Shown: piece by piece, positions 56,509 to 64,000 of the stretch | How the letters are laid out: each line of letters begins with the position of its first letter | Numbering within the stretch: position 1 is the first letter of the stretch | NCBI GenBank assembly: GCA_032622095.1 | Contig: CP136061.1 | Location: 125,312,754-125,376,753 of the forward strand | From: Siphonodentalium dalli | Taxonomy: Eukaryota > Mollusca > Scaphopoda > Gadilida > Siphonodentaliidae | Direction: 5' to 3' | DNA: 64,000 nucleotides | Notes under the pieces: generated by a model | Database searches by the model: none | Told to the model about the DNA's origin: nothing | The model's input: the letters and a program-made list of their open reading frames with translations, nothing else | Made by a program: the position numbers and the translations under genes

Positions 56509-58623
56509 GTGAGCGCAACTTGCTTTGAACACAGACCAATGTTGATATATGCGCAAGCTGATCTCTTGAGCTAGTCATTCAAACACTAATTTATCTAAAG
56601 ATTCTTGAAGCCCTTAAACGATATTTTCAATAAATCACACACATAGTGCTCGACCATTTAGTATACTAATGTGTAGACTATACAATGCTGTTTGATATTA
56701 GTAGTGAAATTAAATATTGTTAAAGACCGCAAAATGTGCACCTCTAAACACATATAAACGGCATTTGTGTAACCCTACATATTTTATAGGAAGTTACTAG
56801 TATAGAAATAGATGGGTTATCAGTGAAGATTCGAAGTCTACCAGCAAATAGCATTGGTTATGTATTTACAATATACATGTATGGTTGATTTTGACAGAGC
56901 GTTCAAAAATTAGACAGATAGATTGTAAATATAGAATTTGTCAGAAAAGCAACGACCGGCATCTGCCGAATGTGGCAATATGCTAGTAATTTGATCAAAA
57001 GTCGACAGCCTTCAGTTCACAAACCTTTTAACACTGTTATGCAGTCAGGATGTAACGATTTTGTTACGTAAATTCATATGCTGTTATTCTTTCCTTAAAA
57101 GTGCCCCGGGGGTATCCAGAGAATTATAGCACGACGAGAAATCGTTCATGCAGTTCTATTCTTCATTTGCCCTGGAATTGAGTATTATAGGCACATCGTG
57201 TTTTGATTCTGATTCTGCCGTAGAATTATCCATTATCGCCAATGGAAACATTTTAATCCAGGGCTTTTAATTTTAATTTTCTACTTTTTATTGCGTCGAA
57301 TCGATTTCTTTGAACTGAATAATGCTACCATCAATCATGCGTAAGTGTATATTTCCGAAGAGTAGTCTACCGCGGCCTGCTTTGGATTATGGACGGAAAT
57401 CACGTCGGATTGCTTACGATGTGTCAAACTGTTACGACCCACAACGGTTCCGTTCCTTTTATTAGACGTACACTCTCATAAATCAAACGATGCCTATTGC
57501 TAGACTTGACTATGATGAAACACGGGAACAGGGATTATTGTATGATTTCATAAATATCCCTGCCGCGTGATGATGAACCGCCCGTGTCCCTTTGCTTTAA
57601 GGCATTCCGTGCCGTCAAGTATATTTGATTAATGAGAGAGCAATGCTTATATAGGCGCGAGAGCACCACCATGGATTTAACTTCAAATTAATGAAACGCA
57701 TGTATATCTCGTAATTGACATGATAAACTATACAGGGGAGCGTTCTAGACAAATATGTTTTTCCCACATGTCACTAGTCGGCCTGTCTGGCTCTGTATAC
57801 GTGTAGTGCTATATCTCACTCATCCGCACACTCTACATCACCATCCATTTTTTTTGAAAAGCCAACGAAAATTTACTATATTTACGTCTCTAGATCTCTC
57901 GTTCAGATTTAATTTTTGTTTTGATGGGATTCCCGCCATTCCGTTGGTTATATATGACTCGGAACATGCCCGATGGCATTGGTCTGTGACGTATAACAGA
58001 CCATTTCAAGGCGGCATCCAATCTATAGAAAGCTGATAACAATTGCAAACACTGCATCATGGTTGGTTATATTTAAATTGCGAGATCGGAGGTCAATGTT
58101 GACAATTATCCCACGCATAGCGAAACACATCAAATTTTATGATAAAAAATACAGGCGACATATTCATAATTCATTATACTCACCGCAATCAAGTAGACAT
58201 CATCTTCGATTTTCTATCAGTTTGTATCAGTCAATGATATTTGTTGCTGATTATGTGTTCGCATCTTTTTGTTTTTATAACCACAAATACTACGATTCTC
58301 ATGAACGTTTACTACGCCGGGCATGCACTCCAGATTGTGAAACGATTTATTTCGTCATCTGTGAAAGCCGCATCGTCCTAGACGGAAATCTGATAAGACT
58401 TTCGTCGGCTTTCAAAGAGACTTATCACCATCGGTATCACTCGCCCATCTGCTCCTGTTTGCACTCCATGTCGTCTTTGTGTTCATATATGTTTACCTTA
58501 CTCCCCTACACGTAAACTATAAATTGCTACGTGGTGATCCTTTCTTGCATACCGTTTTTTCATTTTAAATTCCTCCAATCTCGTCGCATGTACATGTGTT
58601 GTTACCCACTTTCTCATTCATAG
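56509..58623 (+). other. Intron without recognised features
   Basis: AT-rich sequence. An open frame at 58063-58515 (150 codons) was examined; it has no recognisable family and no flanking splice signals, so it is treated as chance. Confidence 0.6.
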
Positions 58624-58795
58624 AAATATGTCAAAAGGTTAAAAAGGGTACTCGGCCGTTTTTCCGACCGACGCTAGAAGAGGATGATTGCCCTTGTGAT
58701 GAGCTAGCTTCTGTGATACGAAGATGTTGGGCCGAAGATCCGACGGAACGACCCGACTTCTCAACCCTCCGAACTATCGTAAAAAAACTCAACAA
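58624..58795 (+). CDS. Receptor guanylate cyclase exon: C-lobe end of kinase-homology domain
   Basis: 172 bases; two leading bases complete Glu and the last two begin a Lys codon. The acceptor is ttctcattcatag and the donor gtgagt. The peptide contains VKKGTRPFFRPTLEE and then RRCWAEDPTERPDFSTLR, matching the family V--G-RP-FRP and CWAEDP-ERPDF motifs at the end of the kinase-homology domain. An in-frame stop occurs immediately after the donor, supporting its use. Confidence 0.95.
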
Positions 58796-59028
58796 GTGAG
58801 TTCAGTTTAATATTCCCAGCGCATTCTGCCAAATCACCCCACGGTATACACACTATAGTTTAATATTAACCTCACCCACAAATGGAACCTTCTGATTGGT
58901 TGAGAGCTGTGTCATATGTGGTACAGTGTTGTGCTCTAAATCGAGTACACTACAATACCTGTATGTTATCGTGCTATACGATGCTATCATGTAAACAATT
59001 GGTATTCCAAATATTGATATATATAGAG

Positions 59029-59176
59029 GATCTCCAACGAGTTATGTTGGGATATAAGATTTTATGAAACTCGTTTGATAAATTTGATTCACAACGAGTC
59101 GTAGACGATTTCTGAATCAAATTTATCAAACGAGTTTCATAAAATCTTATATCCCAACATAACGAGTTGAAGATCT
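59029..59176. repeat. Near-perfect hairpin, arms about 60 bp
   Basis: Arm gatataagattttatgaaac and its inverse surround a loop of about 20 bases. The leading atatagaggatct word links it to the repeat near 16338 and 36571. Confidence 0.75.
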
Positions 59177-60194
59177 TGTATATCGCATGAAAAAAACTAG
59201 AACTTTCTGCCTTTTTAACAAATCAAAATCCTTAACAGAAGCTTAAAAATGCACACATTTCCATTGTTGGCTGAGACGCTTCACAACCGTATTCGACAGT
59301 ATTGCGAGCTCGAGCTTCGGACGGAACAGATCGTCCCCCAATTTCCCTATTTGTTTTTGTGTCTAGTTTGGTTAGTGCAACGAAGTTGGACAATAATTTA
59401 ACTTTAACGAATAAAGCAATCATTTTGCATTTCTGGTGTTGTTGCCATGTGCGGTTTTACGAAATAGTATAAACACGCCTGTTTCAATGTAAAGTCATTT
59501 GTTGGCTCGCTGCCAAGTTGGCGGGAAGCCCACACTTATTATTCACTATTATTCACTATAAGAAAAATGTCTCATGGCATTTTAATGAAATTATAGGGGT
59601 TTCATGTGATATATATTGATATTTCATAGCCCGTTATTGTTGCTATATCGCTATCTGTGTTATCGTGTTCTATACTCCAGTTTTCACTTCCCTCTGGCAT
59701 TTAATCTTGCCGTCTTTGGTAACCTCTTTTGTGGTTGTAATTGCCGATAACCAAGATTGCGGCTGACATGAAGCCACACAACAACATAGAAGCCGCGACA
59801 TGGTCTCCAACAAACTCGTGTTCTTTATATTGAATTTAGAGACGTACTTTTGAATCAAGGTCGGCGATAATCGGAATATCTTCCATTGATCAAAATTATA
59901 ACCGGCTTGCGGCTTGCAGGTGCCGGCAGTCTAATTTTCTGGGTATGCATTTTAATTTATCTCAACTCAACCTGCACTTCTATTAACGGCTACAAGTCAT
60001 CACATTCAGATGGAGCAACACAATGCACACCGGGCCCTTCTGGTTACATTCCCTTGTGCATGACTATATATTACGGTTTAGTAAACGAGATATATCTGTT
60101 TAACATAAATACGACCAATCAGTTCAGTTCAGTTTTTGTGGAAGTCCCTCCTGTTTGTGTGAGTAGCATCCCAACATGTTGGCCTTTGTTGGGT

Positions 60195-60540
60195 ATCATT
60201 AAAGTGATGTGAAACACTCCGACAGGGTGATCACATAGAAATTGAGAATAATCTTTCTCAAAGTAGTTTTTTGTTACGAATATTAATCCAAATTGACGAT
60301 ATACATCGTCATTCTTATATATTAATTAAATGCAATGACTCTCGATGGCGAAATCATTTGTGTTAAATTATCGATGAGATGCGTCCCGAATCAAGATGTA
60401 AATATTTACAATTGGTCGTAGTTCATACGATGTTTTTTTATGGCGTGGTATGGTCGATTTCTTTGAAATTTTCAGTGATGTTAGTAAAATGCTATATTCT
60501 CTAAGTTGGCATAGCGCCTGAGTACTAACTTTTCAATTTC
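60195..60540. repeat. Dispersed repeat, copy 2
   Basis: Homologous to 48475-48880; family unknown. Confidence 0.6.
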
Positions 60541-61201
60541 ACCCGCCCAAAGATATTGGATCAAAAAAGATATTGATAAGAATTTGATTAAGATGGAGTT
60601 TCTTACATTTACATTATAATATTTGTTTGTTAGTATTTTTTATACTTTGTATATACACATGTGATCTAATTCTCAATCAGGATTCCGTGTATTTCCAATC
60701 CAACTGTAAAGCATCTGTGCGTGTTTTATTCGCAGGGATCTGCCGTTAAGTGCATGTAATAGTCCACGTGGTATATACCAATTGATATGCCATATTCGCA
60801 ACATCGGATGTCACATGCACATAATTAATATTTCTCACACGGAAGGGTGGTTTGTTTTTGTGCATTATCGTTTCTCCAGTAGTAATACAATAACACGACG
60901 TTGTCAGTTTGGTTAGCGGGGGGGGGGGGGTACCGCGCAGCTTAATTGTAATGAATTTCGCAGCGCGTAGAAAACACCGCTCCCAGGTAAGCAATTCACA
61001 AACTTCTCCAGATACACAATTCAGGTAACCCTAAACGGATCCACTCAATCGCGAATACAAACAGCTTCACCATCGCTAAACATCGAATGGCGGCTTATTA
61101 TGGTAGTCATCACACCCATTCCCAGAACTGAAAGTAGAGTTGTAAATGTAGATAATTCTCTGATCAGTGCTCTGTGTTAACATGCTTATTTTTATCCACA
61201 G

Positions 61202-61351
61202 AGAGGGCGACAAAGGGAACATATTGGACAACCTGCTGTCGCGTATGGAAATGTATGCCAACAATCTGGAATCTCTTGTTGCCGAGAGAACCAGCGATTA
61301 CCTCGAGCAGAAGAAAAAGGCTGAAGATTTGCTCTATAGCATGCTACCTGA
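61202..61351 (+). CDS. Receptor guanylate cyclase exon: dimerisation coiled coil
   Basis: 150 bases between tatccacag and gtaagt, phase 2 to 2. The peptide includes [20 protein letters not shown] followed by [13 protein letters not shown], the signalling-helix coiled coil that links the kinase-homology and cyclase domains and mediates dimerisation (family: [21 protein letters not shown]...KAE-LLYQ-LP). The next exon should begin the cyclase domain (SVA-QL-like), but nothing matching was seen before 64000, so the catalytic part is off-window. Confidence 0.95.
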
Positions 61352-62660
61352 GTAAGTGTCTTATTTCATTCAAAGGTCAAGGTCGAACGAAAACTTAGTA
61401 AAACACATTTCAAAACGTTGGTCCTATTCACTGAAGATGTCGAAAATAGATCAGTCAACAAATAAATTTGTTAATATGGCATGAGTTCTATCCTTCCGCG
61501 ATGGCTCAAGTCTGTGAATTATTATGCAAACATGCCTCCAAAAAAGACTTGGCAATCAGAATATTTGTCTGAGATCAGAGAAGATATACTCGAATTGGAT
61601 CAAACCAGGACTGCCCAATAACCAGCTTCTCAAGATCCAATATAGGATTACCTTCATCCAATAAAACGATTTCATGCCGTTTTGGTCACATAGGTCATAA
61701 TTCCATCGGATATTTCTGTTTATCTTCGGGATTTTTGACAAGTAATTCATTGAGTCATTTCATTCTTTAACCTCGGGCTACTTCCCATCAATAAACTCTA
61801 CATCAATATTGACCAGCAAACGATCTGTTTGTGCTTTCTCGGACATTCCAATTCTCCGATGGTGACCTTCGGTGGATCATGGCGTCTCCAATATCGGCTT
61901 TATTAGATTTGATCTCTCTGACATCAGCAAATTACTTGGCCCCCATTCGGTAAACATAGTTCAATTATCGAACTTTCGCTTGGACGGTCTCATGAGTTTG
62001 GGGTTACACATATTATATTTATATAGAGCGCATTATTAGTATCGAACCACAGTGTTGATCTCTATGCATTGTAAAACTATCGGGAACCAACTAAGCTTTA
62101 TCTGGTTCTACAATTGTCCCTATACATGTATACCCGAACCAATGAATTAGATTATTTATGGCCAAAAGAACCATGTATACCACCTGAATCGCGAATACCA
62201 GTTAAGAGAGAAGAAATACTGGGTACCTATTACGAAAATATGGAATACAATATCTAGTAATTTCACAATAATACTTAACTTTTTACACATTTCCTGGAAT
62301 AATGGCAATAACTTTGACAGATCAAGAGCCATCAGATCGACATACATCAGCATGTATATTGTAAGCTGAGAACTATAATCAAAATTTAACAAGTTGATGT
62401 TATACCAGCTGTTTACTAGCCTTTTGCTCTATCCTGTATCCCAGTAATGGTTACTTCGAAAGTCACAGTTTTGTTCTTCACTGTACATGTTGGTGGTATG
62501 GTCATGCATTTACATGTAGACGTGACTTGGTGGAAACCCTCAATTCGAACACCTATATAAACAAGGTTCATACAGCAGTGTTCGCAGGTTTCTTTTAAAA
62601 GGACTCCGCTTGGATTATTAACTAGGTATAGAGATCAATCTCACTCAAAGCAACGGTAGT

Positions 62661-62811
62661 TTATCCCTTTCATGACGAGAACCGTGCTGGTGTAGCATTA
62701 AATATTATGTGCCAGTATATTATCTTATATATGGGAGACCCGCATATAAGAAACTGCATTGGCACAGGGTTTTCGCAGCATTTCAGGAAGCTCCAGTCAT
62801 GGAGGGGTTAT
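62661..62811. mobile_element. Small TIR element, same family
   Basis: Ends ttatccctttcatgac and gtcatggaggggttat are inverted. Internal words ccgcatataagaaactgca and ttggcacaggg match the family. Confidence 0.55.
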
Positions 62812-62989
62812 TTCCAAAACTTTCACATCCAATTTGACAACACACAAAGTCTTTCTTATATTTGAATGGTATGAAGTGACTGGAATTTTGGACGATATTA
62901 GTTGAATATGACACCCCCCCCCCCCCGCGGTGGGGTAAGCATGTATAGTACCTTTGCACATACTTATCAATTTGAATTACTGAAATATC

Positions 62990-63230
62990 GGGGGCCTTGG
63001 CTCAGGCGGTTAGGGGTACAACTCCAAGCCGTCTCGCCGTCCAGCGCTGGCGATGAGGGTTCAAATCCACATGTTTCCACCTTGGATTTGTAACTAGAAA
63101 TTGTTATCTGGTGGAGTTGCCAGTTTCTCGCCGATGGGCGGTGGTTTTTCCTCACATGGTCGACGAGTTCATCAGCCATTGCAATCACTGCAATCATTGC
63201 AATATATATTCAGGGCATCAGGCCATATTT
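62990..63230 (+). mobile_element. tRNA-derived SINE
   Basis: Begins with a pol III A-box-like word (ttggctcaggcggttag, 62997-63013) and a B box (ggttcaaatcc, 63058-63068), spaced as in a tRNA. It is followed by a conserved-looking body (ccgatgggcggtggtttttc) and a degenerate simple-repeat end (gcaatcactgcaatcattgc). It is not a functional tRNA: no clean acceptor stem is seen. The pol III promoter probably drove its transcription. Confidence 0.7.
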
Positions 63231-64000
63231 TTATGAATCCTATTTATTGTTCACTAATACTCTATAATGTATAAAAAAGAAAAAGAAATGCCCAATGAAT
63301 ATTCCATTGAATGACATTGACTTTTCTATCCGTTTATATCATGTAATAGCGGTATTTCTGAGGGGCAGCTATCATTATATTTTGGCAACTGTTGAGTTAC
63401 CAGTGATTTTGATATGTGCATATGACCTAGAACTCATCTAATCCCAATTGTCATTTATCAACATGCGTGGCATGGACCATTATAGAAATGTTGAGCTGTC
63501 TTTCTAAATTAAATATCAAGAACAAATTAAGTTTCCTCTATGATCTTCGCCTACTATTATGTGATGGGTATATATAAGCTGCACCTTTGATAAAACAAAT
63601 TCTATATTACAAATGTCTGTACAATACAACTCCTGCAAACAATCTCTAGATCATCCGCTCCATAGGGGCGTAACTACGCCGATGGTCACATACAGGGTGG
63701 ATAAAAGCAAGGAGAACAAGTTTCCACACCTGCCCTACATAAACATATGCATTTCTGGTCATTAGTTTCTGAGAATGGTGTTTCTCTTGGTCAATTGTAG
63801 ACAAACTTATTTATGAATATGATGATATACAATGAATATAATCAAAACAGGGGTTTGGAGACTGACAAATTTTTATCGGGGGTGGGGGGTAAAACATGAA
63901 TTGTTATAGATTTGGGAGTCGAGACCTGTCCTACCTTTTACATTAAGGGCTATGTGGGAATAATATACAATCATTTATGAGTTAATGTTACCATGTAAGG

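Larger units (their letters stand above)
58796..61201 (+). other. Intron with hairpin and dispersed repeat
   Basis: Contains a long hairpin (59029-59176) and a repeat shared with 48475-48880. An open frame at 59886-60212 overlaps that repeat and is not supported as a gene. A G-run lies near 60920. Confidence 0.6.
17127..61351 (+). other. Receptor guanylate cyclase gene (natriuretic peptide receptor-like), partial
   Basis: Gene-level span. Eight exons read as the cytoplasmic half of a membrane guanylate cyclase of the NPR1/NPR2 type: juxtamembrane segment, kinase-homology domain and dimerisation coiled coil, in that order. The family binds a peptide outside the cell and makes cGMP inside; the kinase-homology domain relays ATP-dependent control. 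Splice phases are compatible along the whole chain (0-0, 0-0, 0-0, 1-2, 1-2, 2-1), which argues for a real gene rather than scattered pseudogene pieces. Extracellular, transmembrane and cyclase-catalytic exons are not seen; they should lie left of 17127 (probably off-window) and right of 64000. One exon is missing between 40793 and 45297. No stop or frameshift is seen in any exon. Confidence 0.9.
61352..64000 (+). other. Start of the intron before the cyclase-domain exons
   Basis: No further guanylate cyclase exon was found. The stretch contains a small TIR element (62661-62811), a C-run (about 62912-62925), a tRNA-derived SINE (62990-63230) and a fragment related to the MITE at 21426-22333 (about 63460-63610). 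Confidence 0.65.

Noticed and set aside
58063-58515. 150-codon ORF
   Set aside because: No recognisable domain, no splice or poly(A) context and it sits in an intron; the length is compatible with chance.
59886-60212. 108-codon ORF
   Set aside because: Its end runs into a dispersed repeat and no homology is seen.
62990-63075. Functional tRNA gene
   Set aside because: A and B boxes are present, but there is no clean acceptor stem and a SINE-like body follows.
1-64000. CRISPR arrays, operons or bacterial promoters
   Set aside because: No evenly spaced short direct repeats with unique spacers; the introns, LINEs and SINE show the DNA is from an animal nuclear genome.

Overview
The window is AT-rich eukaryotic DNA: introns with consensus GT/AG borders, dense MITEs, LINE 3' ends with microsatellite tails, a tRNA-derived SINE and a Crypton-like recombinase. 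The one clearly expressed gene is a membrane guanylate cyclase of the natriuretic-peptide-receptor type, so the source is an animal. The repeat spectrum (LINE, Crypton, FLYWCH, TTAA MITEs) fits a marine invertebrate, possibly a lophotrochozoan such as a mollusc, but the species cannot be fixed from the sequence.

Main gene (+ strand, 17127 to beyond 61351): eight exons are recognisable by protein homology and splice sites. They encode the juxtamembrane segment, most of the kinase-homology (pseudokinase) domain and the coiled-coil linker to the cyclase. Extracellular and transmembrane exons must lie upstream (left of 17127, probably outside the window); the catalytic cyclase exons lie beyond 64000. 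All exon phases join correctly. The exon expected to carry the VAIK-like strand between 40793 and 45297 was not found.

Layout. 1-17126: repeat-rich upstream DNA with MITEs, minisatellites, an FLYWCH/LINE chimeric ORF (5368-5874) and a decayed LINE (11628-12688). 17251-40694: a 23.4-kb intron holding a Crypton-like tyrosine-recombinase pseudogene (19544-21194, minus) split by a MITE; an 8.9-kb LTR retrotransposon-like element (22633-31539, minus) with 276-bp LTRs that carries a zinc-finger-like ORF and a TatD-family nuclease ORF; a triplicated 600-bp block (32490-34490); and several foldback elements. 40794-64000: smaller introns with further MITEs, a LINE fragment (52560-52975) and a SINE (62990-63230).

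The most unusual item is the LTR element. It has paired LTRs, a 4-bp target duplication, a purine tract, a TATA box in the LTR and a weak retropepsin-like remnant, but no recognisable reverse transcriptase or integrase. Its longest coding capacity is a TatD nuclease retaining all the usual metal ligands, fused across a -1 frame overlap to a Ser/Thr-rich, zinc-finger-ended ORF.
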